Under the pieces are notes generated by a model that saw only the letters and a program-made list of their open reading frames with translations, made no database searches and had not been told where the DNA came from. The translations under genes and the position numbers were made by a program. DNA of 64,000 bases from Balanoglossus misakiensis. Lineage: Eukaryota; Hemichordata. This document shows, in pieces, positions 35,633 through 46,656 of the stretch. The stretch is from assembly GCA_040954595.2 (NCBI GenBank), contig CM082583.2, positions 7,254,001-7,318,000 of the forward strand, given 5' to 3'. Each line of letters starts with the position of its first letter. The stretch's first letter is position 1.

Positions 35633-35660
35633 GGGGGGGGGGGTCTCCACCCCCCCCCCC
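35633..35660. repeat. Perfect G11/C11 inverted repeat (hairpin)
   Basis: Eleven G (35633-35643), the loop TCTCCA, then eleven C (35650-35660): a perfect 11-bp GC stem with a six-base loop. A further C13 run sits at 35856-35868. The stem could fold as a cruciform or form quadruplex and i-motif structures. It may also be a site of assembly error. Confidence 0.85.
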
Positions 35661-35855
35661 TCTCGCTTCCCTCCCTCCAAACGCCGATGTTTGAGAACCC
35701 CAGTAAAATTTTAATACAACGCTGCCATCGCAGTGACCAACATTCCATCCTGGCGCATTTTACATATTGTAATTCGGCTTGATTAGCTCCATTTTGCTTG
35801 ATCTGCGGCGTGTATTTGTCTCCATGCAATTCTATTCAAGAGCGTCTGTGAGGTT

Positions 35856-35868
35856 CCCCCCCCCCCCC
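35856..35868. repeat. Poly-C run (C13)
   Basis: Thirteen consecutive C, about 200 bp after the G11/C11 hairpin. Confidence 0.9.
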
Positions 35869-38800
35869 AATATCTCCTCCTTTTGGACCCAGCAATTACG
35901 TTTGCCCCAATCAGTTCCAGCTGGGGATGGAACAGCGTCTCGCTGTCTAGTCCAGCCACAATGAGGCGAAATTACCGGGGTCTGGTGGTGGTGAGGGACC
36001 AAGCCCTTCCCCTTCATGTCATATCTGGACAAGTTTCCCAGGCGCAGGTTTTCGTGTGGTTGCCCCTTAGTTCTTGGCCAGACTGTCTCAAAAGATGCAT
36101 GGGGTGAATGCTGTCGCTTTCATTGTATTGTCCGTTTCACACTCAGTGGGGGCTTGCTGTTTAATTAAATTCAACCGCTCCGCCTTTTATTTTCTTTCGA
36201 AAACCTGCCAACGCTTACCTCTCAACCAGACACCGGTGAATAGAAAGGGTGCCTTCAGAGGATGCGACAGTCTTAATTAGCACTGTAATGAGTGCTAATG
36301 TATACAACGCCACAATAGTCGCTAATTGGCGAGTGTGTCGTGGCCGGACAAACAAAATACCATCCCCCCACCTTCCCTACAGAAAACCAGCGAACGGTGG
36401 CCTCGTCCCGTCTGCGGGCAGCCATGCTGCAGCCGCTGCCTATTCTTGACAAGGACATAAATCAACGAACGTAGAACTCTCTTTTCCCCCCACCATTCAC
36501 AACCACTCTCCCTTTATTGCGCCAGTAATTACGGGTTACAAAACAGTTCTGCCAAAATTTGAACAGCGAGTGCGGGTCGTAAACAGTGTGTTGGTGGATT
36601 GTCATAGGCACTGGTGCATACCTCGCATTGCTATTCTATGTGAGTATATAGTTTCCAGTCTTGTAGGTGGTCTTGTACGTTACATATAGCATACTGGTCT
36701 GTACAACATGACAGGGCGAAAACTGTCTTCCGCACTGGTGACTGAGGTCCCAGCCGGACCAGAACAGAAATTTGTTTCGGCGGTTATAATTCAGTTGGAA
36801 GAGCTTTATGTATTTTGTAGCTCGGTGTTTTTTAGGCTTGCTGGCTAGCTAGCTATCCTTAAGCGACCACTCCCCGCGAATTTGACGCTCAAACGGGTTT
36901 CTTTAACAAACGTTTATACTCTTAGAACCCTCTGCCGTGCTGTGCGTTTTGTAAACGCCATTGTACGTTGTCGCAGGAAGCCCTGCAAGAGATGTGTGAG
37001 AAGGGCCCTTTGAATCGCTATGCCTCGCATTGATCTTATTACGGCCAATGAGACTTATTGAGGTTTGTCCATTCAGCGTTCGTTTGTCGGCTTTCTTGGG
37101 TGGATAAACCCCGGATTTTTTCTCCATTCGTATTTGAACCCGGTCGTACAAAAAAATATCCTTCCGGCAAAATCAGAAACATTTTTTCCCTCTCATGACA
37201 TTCGGAGAAAAAAATACAAGAAAACAGCAGTAACCTAATAGCAAATCTTCTCCCGGGTGGCCACAAGACAAGTTTCGAACTTCAAGGCACTTTAGCCCGT
37301 AGCGCTTCTATACTTCTTAGCCGTAAACCAGATAGCTGCTTATCACACGAAGTAAGCAACGCGCGATCATGATTTGAAACGGCGACACTTGGATTTCAAA
37401 ATCGCCTGTTACCCAGCGACAACACTGCTCGACGTTTCAAAGTTGACAGGCGAAAATTAAAAATATGTATTTTCACCTTTTATTTCTCTCCCGAGCTATT
37501 TCGCTTCATTTCCTGACCCATTAAAATCTGGGAGGAGGAGCCGGTCCTAATTTAATTAGGTGATAAGCAAAATATTACTTTTAAAGTGATCGCACTCTTC
37601 ACTATGCATGAATCATCATCGAGATTTGACAGCAAAGACTTGCTTTCATGACTGGTGGTGTTGCAGTCGAAATTGAGAGAAAAACAATGGAGTGACTGAA
37701 TATGTTTTCATCAAAAAAAAATAAGTTTTTCGTGTCGGGAAATTTTGCGTCAAATACTCCGTTTCACTCCGGGGTCAAAGGTCTATTTGGAAACGCGGAA
37801 ACGCAAATGAAATGTGATCGCTCAGCAAGATGAAACGAACAATTATCGCTTTTTGCTTGTACGCATTGCGTGTTAATTTCCATAACTGGGCGGCTGATAA
37901 GCACGCGGTATGGGCTTGAGGGATTCATGTCACGACTATTATTTAGTTTTTCAGAGATCAAAACTGTGCCCGTTTTCGAAAGTGATAATTCGTGTACTAG
38001 TATATAATGGCGTTTTCGTGTCCATCATAGTGTTCTTGAATGTGCTTTCTAAAAGTATCCGACTGGCAACTGATTTAAAGTAATTCAAGTTACATCTTTT
38101 TCATTAAATTTAATTACAAACCAGATAAATATTTGGTATTTTTCCTTCTTTCTTATAAACTACTAATGCGATTTTAATTTTAACCGTGAGTTTATGCTAG
38201 TAGGAAAGTTAGCGACAAGCCAGTTTCAAAATTTTCTCCATCCAATTTGTGGACGTCTTGTCTGCGTGACGTCCCCACTGCATTACACTTTACGTAAAGA
38301 GATAGCCATTTCAGCTAGCGTATCTCGAGAAAAGTAACAAAATTACGGTGTTCAATAAAACAGGGCTACCAGAAAACGTCTGGCTGATTAGGAAGAGATT
38401 TTGATCGACCTTTGCACTAGTTTTCCCTAGCACTACAAAACAGACCGGGCACTTGAAATTAAACAGTAGAAATGAACGTGACGTGGTATACACATACAAT
38501 GATTTATTGCCTCCAGTCGCCCTGCTGGAAAATCTGCGTAAGTATTCCGGCTAGCCGACGGCAACGTCTCGATGATTCACCGAACTGACGGCCGAATTAT
38601 ACATAATTTCAACTTGAAGTGAACAAATATTAAACTTTGAAGGCACTCGAATATTTTCACCGGCCACGGATCGATATTGCAGACTGTATTATCCGCCGCC
38701 ATGATTGATAGGTGCCATACAGTATTTATATGTCAAATCAGCGTGCAATTCACAGGCGACTGAAAGTTTACAGATGCAACACGCCAAGGAGAGAGGTTTC

Positions 38801-41800
38801 AGTCACGCGCAGACGACCAACTTTCCCGCCGCCAGAATTTCCCCCGCTGGAATATGGATAAATAAAGTGTTATTTTTGTGTGATAACATAAGCTCGGTCA
38901 CTAGTTTTAGGGAACTGGCGTACGATGGGGTGAAATTTTCGCAAAATTATCGAAATGTAGGAAATTATATCTGGATATAATCTTCATTTTGTCAATAACG
39001 TAAGTGCTCGACCCGAGCACATAAAATTGGCCAATTTTAGAGGAATATTATAATAGCATTTTCCACTCTCTTTCATCTTGAATTGAAAGCCAAAATAGGC
39101 GAATGACTTTTTGATGTATTTGAGTTTTATTTTTATCACTCGAATTGATAAATATGTTGCGTTTGCTCATCCTTGGAGTAACCAGCATCTTCAAAATACT
39201 ATTCTCACGGATTTGTCTTCAAAGTTCATAAATTCGTGTTTTAAATGGTATAATAACTTCAATAAGCACATAAAATTATTATTGTTGGAGAGTCTGCACA
39301 TATCCATTACCACTGCATAAGAGTACAGAATTGGCACACGACCCGATTAATCTTTTAAAGAGTTTGACGTTTGTAGAAAATAAGCGTAAAGTGGTGATTC
39401 TATTTTGAATGTTGGACATGTAGGAACAGAGTCGCAGGTAACATTTTTATCATGACACGGGCGGTCGCTTATGGGCGTACACTGGATCGCAGGCTGTCTC
39501 TGTCTGGTCCTGTGCGTTTGATTCTACTGTCGGTTCGCAGAGTAATATATTTGGGTCTGGAGACTAGTGGAAGGAAATCGTGGTTAAGTCTCTCTGATTG
39601 ATCTGATCTCCTCATCTGTTCCCGATATCCCACAATTTATTTCTTCGCCGCACAGAAAACCCTCAAAAGCCGCAACTCGAGGCCCCGGCTCGAGAACCCT
39701 GTACGCGTTCAACTGGCAAGTCAGCCATAGTCAAGCCACTGGCAGGCTGCGCTCGCTGGCAGTTTCACACCGCCTCGTTTGGTCCTAAAAAAGTTGACTG
39801 CGTGATATTCCCGCAACTCGTTAAAGGAGGGAAAGAGAGAAAAGCTGTTTTCCAGGCAATGTCGAAACACAGCCATGTCTTAATTGTTAAGGATTTCCAA
39901 AGTTTCTGTTTCCATGAAGGGCTTAACCTCAAACCTGTATGCAATCCCATGAAAAGGGAGCTTGTCTATCTGTTGTGTAGAAAAACCGTTTGTGAGCCAG
40001 TTGAGCGTCTTTTATTGGCCAATTATTTCCCCCCGTCAATGTGCTAGTTTCTTCATTGAATCTAAACTAAGCCTTTGTCTCGCGGATTCTATGTATTCAC
40101 CGTTTTTCTTGCCTCTTTAACTCCGGCTTCTTTATCTCCGCCGCCCCATTGTTCACACGTGTCCTGTGTTGTTGGGCTGTCTTCGCTGCCAATAGAATAG
40201 CAGCCCCTCAAACCAAGCCACGTCGTCTCCCACAGCCTCGATCGCGCCCGTCTCTTTTATGTTTAGCCACTCAGCCGAGGCCCGGTTTTGCTGTTTGGCT
40301 CGGCCTAGCTCATTTGTCCGCTTAATGAAGGGGCAACAGCCCTGAATCGCCGGGCCTCGTCGCTTAGGCTTCACATGGAAACACTGACAGCTCGGTCAGG
40401 TCGATTTCTACCCCTATTTCCCTGCCATTTAAGGTTTTGCTTCAGAGCACCATAGAGAGACCTCGATGTCCATTTCCCCTCGGTAATAACACCCTAATTG
40501 CACCATTTTTCGCGACGTTTTTTAGCTCACTTCGCCAGCGTAAAAAGCGTGCTATGCCCATTTTCTAAACTAAACTACAACTCCACTAATGAGATGCCTG
40601 GCTGACGAAGTCATGCTCGCCGTGTAATCGGACCCCGGCACTGCAATAAATATCGCTGTAAACATCTTACTAGTTTGTTTGTATTGTTAACAACCTCATG
40701 CACCGTTGGTCTTCGCTAACTCAATTAACGATTGTTTCAAATAATGAAAATGCGCGAAATACTTTTTTTTCTATTTATTTGTTAAGTTCCTCATATATCA
40801 CTCACAGAATCAATTAAAATACTGTTTGATGATGCCAACTCGGCTACTGTTACAAATTGGCAAGTTCGAAGTCGTCTTCATTTATTCTACTGTCTGTGAT
40901 TCTGTATTCTTTTCACTACCTCATCGACTTTTTCACCGAGTTTGTTGTCAAATTTTACCTCGGTGTGACGTCACGGGAGCGATGTGGTTTTGAAGACCGT
41001 TTTGTTATTTGCCTGTACATTTTCGTACCTCGTTATCGAACCACAAACGGACACTCAAATGTTTATGTAAGACAACACATTTAATAGAGGTAAACACACA
41101 AACAAACAAACAGCTTTTGACCCGAAACGGGGTGGGTGGGGTGGACCGATCGTCGACAAACAATACTGGCATTCATGAACTGATGTAGGTACAGGTCACA
41201 AAAAGTTTACAAAATTCAGGAAAAAAATGGGATGGTGACATAAATAGACGCCTTAATACCAACCAATGGGGGTTGGAACGTGTGCAGGCATGAAAAGCTG
41301 TTCTGACAGTGGACCGATTTACCGTTCTGTTCTGGATCAGTAATTCCCGTGGGAAAACGAAGATGTGTAGGGAGAAGTTCTTAACGTGGGCTTATTTTTC
41401 AACCGTGAAATAATATCGATAACATTTCGAGTTCAGTGTCAGCCCGGTGGAAACGATATTACCCAAAGGTGTAGTACAGCCAACATTTCAATAGCTGCCA
41501 ATGTCGACTGTATGCGGGGTGTTGCCCGTCCATGCGCTGTTAAAATTAACGTAATGTGTTATGCCGCTTTTAGAAGTCGCCGGTGTTAGTACACGCTAAT
41601 TTGATGTGTGCAGACGTGTCCCACAAACTAAAAAGAGGAATCAATCTATCTCTATGAAACAAAGCGTGTGACACCAAACTCGTTTGGAATGGGGTGTTTT
41701 TTGAGGGGGTGGGGTGGTAGCCTGACATACATTTTTATAACTCGTCAAAAGTCAATTTCTTCAAATATAGTTTTTTTATGTATTTAGGGCTGTAATTTTA

Positions 41801-41810
41801 AAATGGTTGG

Positions 41811-42523
41811 TGTTACGACTAGCCCGGAGACCAGGGCGTCGATTCTAGAAATCCAACGGCGTTGGATTTCTAGAATCGACTCCGTTGGATTTCTAGAATC
41901 GACGCCCTGGTCTCCGGGCTATGTTACGACCCGCAGGCCGTCCAAGCCAAAATGCGGATAATAGAGAGGCCAATTTACCTGGCCGGGTGGCTTGTTTTAC
42001 ACCCGAACCGGCCAACAGGCCGCAACAAAAGAAATTTAATTGCAGATACGAGTAATATTCACACTATGTTAACTAATATAAAAAATAAACTACAAACTAA
42101 AACTCGAGCGTGACCAGGTGACCAAACAAAAATTCTTAACAAGCGTACAAAAGACAGCCACGTATTACCTCAAATACGGTTCCACAGTCACACGGAGACG
42201 CGCTCCCTCAGGACGGCTCCCAAATTCCACGCGGCGTCCTCGGAAATATCCACCATGGATTCACCAAGTCCCTTCGGCAGTTTCAATCTTCAGCTAACAC
42301 AGTCGACAGGTAAACTCCGTACGGTGGGCTCCCAAAACTCCTCCAAGGCGAAGGCACAGCTACCAGACCAGAATCAAAATGAGTCACGCGACAACGTGGC
42401 ACTGGGTGGCTTTTGCATGACCAAAAACTAACACCTGGTCACGCTAATATGTTAAATAAATAAAGAAATAAACATAGGTGCACCTGGCCACGAAAACAAT
42501 AAGAAAACTTCTCCTACGTAACA
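41811..42523 (+). mobile_element. Solo-LTR-like element with 4-bp target duplication, interrupted by a foldback insert
   Basis: The element begins TGTTACG and ends CGTAACA, an inverted 7-bp terminus with the TG...CA ends of retroviral-type LTRs. It is flanked by TTGG on both sides (41807-41810 and 42524-42527). Without the nested insert and its duplication (111 bp) it is about 602 bp. It has a TATAAAA (42077-42083) and clustered AATAAA (42455-42472) in LTR-like order on the + strand. The 3' part recurs at 60150-60518. No internal coding region is attached, so a solo LTR left by recombination is the best reading. A short non-autonomous DNA transposon with TGTTACG inverted ends is the alternative. 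Confidence 0.6.
41820..41921. mobile_element. 102-bp foldback (MITE-like) element with 9-bp target duplication
   Basis: Two perfectly complementary 40-base arms (41820-41859 and 41882-41921; ends TAGCCCGGAGACC and GGTCTCCGGGCTA) surround a 22-base centre. The centre is itself a copy of the inner arm (CGTTGGATTTCTAGAATCGA), so the right half carries two copies in a row, 23 bp apart. TGTTACGAC flanks it on both sides (41811-41819 and 41922-41930). The left copy is the start of the host LTR-like element, so this inserted into that element. A 9-bp duplication is typical of Mutator-like and also possible for Merlin-like transposases. Too short to code; presumably mobilised in trans. Confidence 0.75.
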
Positions 42524-44982
42524 TTGGATAAAAATGTCTGCTGAGAAGCATTTGTTCATAACACGTGTAAGATAGATTCCCAATATGGCGATATACTATT
42601 AGGTTTATTCAGTGAGAAAATGTTACATCATTTTTTATTCTCAATTATTTCTGCGAGGTTCCTTGGTCCATATTTTTCTTTTAAAAAAATGTTTTAACGT
42701 GTGACGTAGCTTGCATGGTGGACATGTCAACGAGACATATTTTAGGGCCTACTGTGCTTGCAAGCTTTTTTCACCTCAGACTATTCCCAACCAGGAACTG
42801 ATCGAATTTTCTTTTCTATATTCAGACTCGAGTTAACGTGAAACCCATTTTATTCTGGAGTTCATTTGAACCGTAAACACTCACTGTCACTTGTCGTGTT
42901 AACCAATCGATACGTGTAATGATATTTGTACAGAAACGCCTCAATTTGGGGTTTTCCCATCGTAAACACATTTTCAATTTGTTCGGTGATAGCGAAGACA
43001 AATTATCTGTTTTACAAGTCTCTTGGTAACATCGTCAAGTAATCGTCAGTGTTTAGGCAGACAGGTATGCAGATGAGTAGGTGAGTTTGGATGGGTCGGT
43101 TGTGTAGATGGTATACACGATTTCTGTTCACCGGCAATATTTGTTTCCAAGGAAACGAAGCCAATGACCTTAAAGTCGAGTTTGGAATAATGATTTTCGT
43201 CCGTAGAAAAATAACACTTTGTTTTGACTGGGTTGACACAATACATACTTGCACACAGAACGTCAGTGAAATATAATATCTCTTTACAAGGCGATGTCCA
43301 CTGCAACCACTTAAAAACTATTACTTTTATATATATTTATTATACATTCAAAATCTGAAATTCATACTTTGGATTTAAAGCCATTATTTAAACAACACTC
43401 TAACATAATCTCTTATGCCTTACCGATAACTGAACAAAAACAAAGGATTTCTATTAGAAGTTGCTTTTGATCATATCACGAGATCTCAATAAAGGAATCT
43501 TCTAACGTTTATCGTATCGACTCTACAATAATCTTAATGTCGTTTGAAGACGAAATCAACCGCTATAAAATCCCAATATTGTATAGGGAAAAAGGCAGAT
43601 ATCTCTTGTAATCCCCAATGACGAAGTCACGCAAGGGATTATGGGGAGACTGATCACATATCCAAAAACTTGTGTGTATAGTTTAAATAGTCAATTTACG
43701 CTTCGCAGAACAGACAAAAATTATCGCAAGAAACCAAAGTTGCCAAATTAAACGTCAACAGACGTTGAAGCGGCTCAGCGAAGTTTTTTTTTCAAATGGG
43801 TCAAATTTTAGGTGTTTTTGGTATACGTAGATCTGGTACGCTCATCGTCAACCGGGCCCGTCTCGTGCATCACCGTCTGGATTTGATCACTTTCTCTAAT
43901 TACCAACAGATGTATAACTGGTTCCTGTTGCCGTTTGTCAGATGCCTCGCATCAATGTGCGTTGAAGAGAATACGCCGTCATCTACCAAAATTACTTTAA
44001 ATGGACAAAACCATAATAATTTCACATCATTTTCTAGGTTTTTCTCCGTATGGACATGTGCTTGTGGATTGTTAACGCTCCATTTCCCTCACATAGTACA
44101 GTAAATATCAGAAAGTTTCAGGGCTCCGATCCGACAGGAGGAGTAACCTCTCATGTGGAAGTGAAAAATAAACAGCATTAATGTAAAAAATCAAATTGAC
44201 TTAAATAATGACCAAATAATCTAAAAAAAATAATATATCCAAACTTTTATCAGTTTCGTATCAACTGTCAATCACGCCAAAGTGATGCGGGAGATGCTAT
44301 ACTATGTTCGCTCAGTGATCACATTTCACAGGAGTAAAGGTGCTAGTTGGGTTGGCGGATTTAATTTAATTTTAGCATTACACTCGCATGGGTAAATGCA
44401 CCTGAAATAGCAATCACGCATGCGTCAGAGTAGATCAATGACACATCACTGGGTTTCTCAGCAAATCGCTAACGCGTTTTTCAATCGCATTTTTTTTCTC
44501 CCGATGCTTAAAAGGTGAAATCAGCAGAGTTGAACGCCTTTCTCTCTGCGGTTAACTTGGCAGTGAAACAAATCCAGAGTTTAAAAAACAAGTTTACCTC
44601 ATGCCTCGCGATTGTCTGACCTTTACTCTTTTCGAGTAACGCTCGTGCTGCGAAGACGGTGTTACCTTCCGTGTCTAATAATTGAAAATAAACTGTTCTC
44701 GCCCTGAATAGTCGCAAATATCATACCAACCTCCGGGCGAAGTTCGATTCCGTCGCGGTGCCGGAGTACACAACTCTCTCGACGAATACCTTTCCATACA
44801 CTCACGCATTCAGACCGACTCTTGGCCGAGATGCCCCATTGATTGTATGTTTGTGTTGCAAAGAACTGAAAGCACTCACATACACCCTAACAAAACTGAG
44901 ATTCCTGCTAGTTGACATATATCGGCGGACACAGCTTCAGGGATGTCTGAAACCGCAACCTCCATCCACAACATCAGCTCAA

Positions 44983-45015
44983 CCCCCCCCCCCCCGGAGC
45001 GGGGGGGTGGGGGGG
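44983..45015. repeat. C13 / G7-T-G7 inverted repeat
   Basis: Thirteen C (44983-44995), the spacer GGAGC, then seven G, T and seven G (45001-45015). This is a second GC hairpin of the type seen at 35633, with one mismatch. Confidence 0.85.
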
Positions 45016-46642
45016 TCAACAATTAATTTTGATGCAGAATCACCAAAATTTATATATTTATTCATAATCCATTACTTTGTTAATATTGATGTATGAATTC
45101 AAGAATACGGACTTGAAGTGAGTTTTCGACAAAAGAAATGCTGATTACACTATGGGTTGTGTTAATTAGCTAAATAATTGGCATTTCAACGTGTCTTACT
45201 GATTAGAACAAAACAGCAGCAGTTAACTTTGGAAGGTAAGTGGAGTATATGGACACGATAAAAAGTTACAGCTTATGGAGCTTCTGTGAGATGTGATCTG
45301 CTGCACTAAAGATTGTTGCATGTTCAGTCATAGACGCGCAGAAATTCTTCGGTAGTAATGCCACCATGCACCTCAATTTTTTTATTGTAATCGATCCATT
45401 TCCGCTCTGTAGTTAAGAGATACCGCGAGTTCCATAAATAGAAATATTGGAAGTGTAATAGTCGAAATGTGTCATCATCACGTGATAAAGTGTATTTAAA
45501 AGGAATACTAGTGTTACCTGCAAAGGAAAGGAATCACGTGTGGGTGTAGTTTATTTGCAGATAATTTAATAAATGTATTTTTGCATCTCAATACACCTGA
45601 AAATAGCTGCGTGCATTACTCTTTTTATCAACAAAATTTGAGATGTCACAATAAACACACATTTATGGGTGACATTTAACATATTCTGGTGTCATTTAAA
45701 ATAATGTATTATTTAGGTCCAGTGATAAACGTTTAGAAAAATCCAACGGAAATATTACGTAACAGGAATTGATGAATGTCATACCTTGAAATACACTTCC
45801 AATATTATAATGCCAGCATCACGGTAATTAAAGATGAAAATACTAGTACGTCTTTTTTCATATAGCGTCAACGTGGACTTTAAAATCAGCGCATTTTTGA
45901 AAACCATCGGCTAATTTGATCGGATTTCAGAAGCGGAAGGGCAGTAGGCTCCACCGTGGAATTTCTGGACGGAATGTGAATAATTCAAACAGAGTCAACC
46001 CGGATTGGCCACGTCTTGTAAAAGGAGACGAGGATCTTTGGAGTGTGGTTGTGTTCATTTCGCCAAATGAAATAAACAACCCCGAAAGAAGACCCAACTA
46101 ACCGTCAGGGTTGTCTAAATAAAATGATATTTCGGTAAATATGGTGATTCATTTCACTGAGTGTTGTTCCACGAGTTGAATACTAGCGCGACTTCCATTG
46201 TCGTCTGTTTCACTTTCTTTTTTTTTCTGAAATCGAAATATCAAAGTGTAATGAACGGAATATCTACTCGGTCGATATTTCAGTCGAAATCGTTACATAT
46301 TTATACTAACAATCGTTCATTTTTTCTAGGTCAGTCCAACATCGGGAAAAAATGATGCAAAAGAAGCAATTGCGCGTTCTTCCTGATTTGGAATAACTTG
46401 CGTGACATTGAGATACTTGTGTTTGTAATCCCCGCAAGCGACAATGAAAAGTTTTAAATATTGCGGCATCCCAGTTTGGTAGATGCTCTTGCCAATTGCA
46501 GCAGTGGCGGGTGATGTTTTTTCATTCATGTGGCGTTTGTTCGGGTAGATTTAAGTCGGTTTGTGGTGAAACACGGTCACGTTTCCCGTCATTGTGATAT
46601 GCTGCTTAATACACTACTACAGACTATCTGTGCATTTTGAAA

Positions 46643-46656
46643 GGGGGGGGGGGGGG
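46643..46656. repeat. Poly-G run (G14)
   Basis: Fourteen consecutive G, the longest G run in the window. Confidence 0.9.

Larger units (their letters stand above)
35086..41806. other. Downstream flank, proximal part: no supportable gene
   Basis: Non-coding sequence between the likely Islet 3' end and the LTR-like element. It contains the TTGGC repeat, the GC hairpin and the C13 run listed separately; otherwise nothing recognisable. Confidence 0.6.

Noticed and set aside
44741-44770. tRNA B-box-like GTTCGATTC
   Set aside because: No A-box, no acceptor stem and no T-stem pairing around it.
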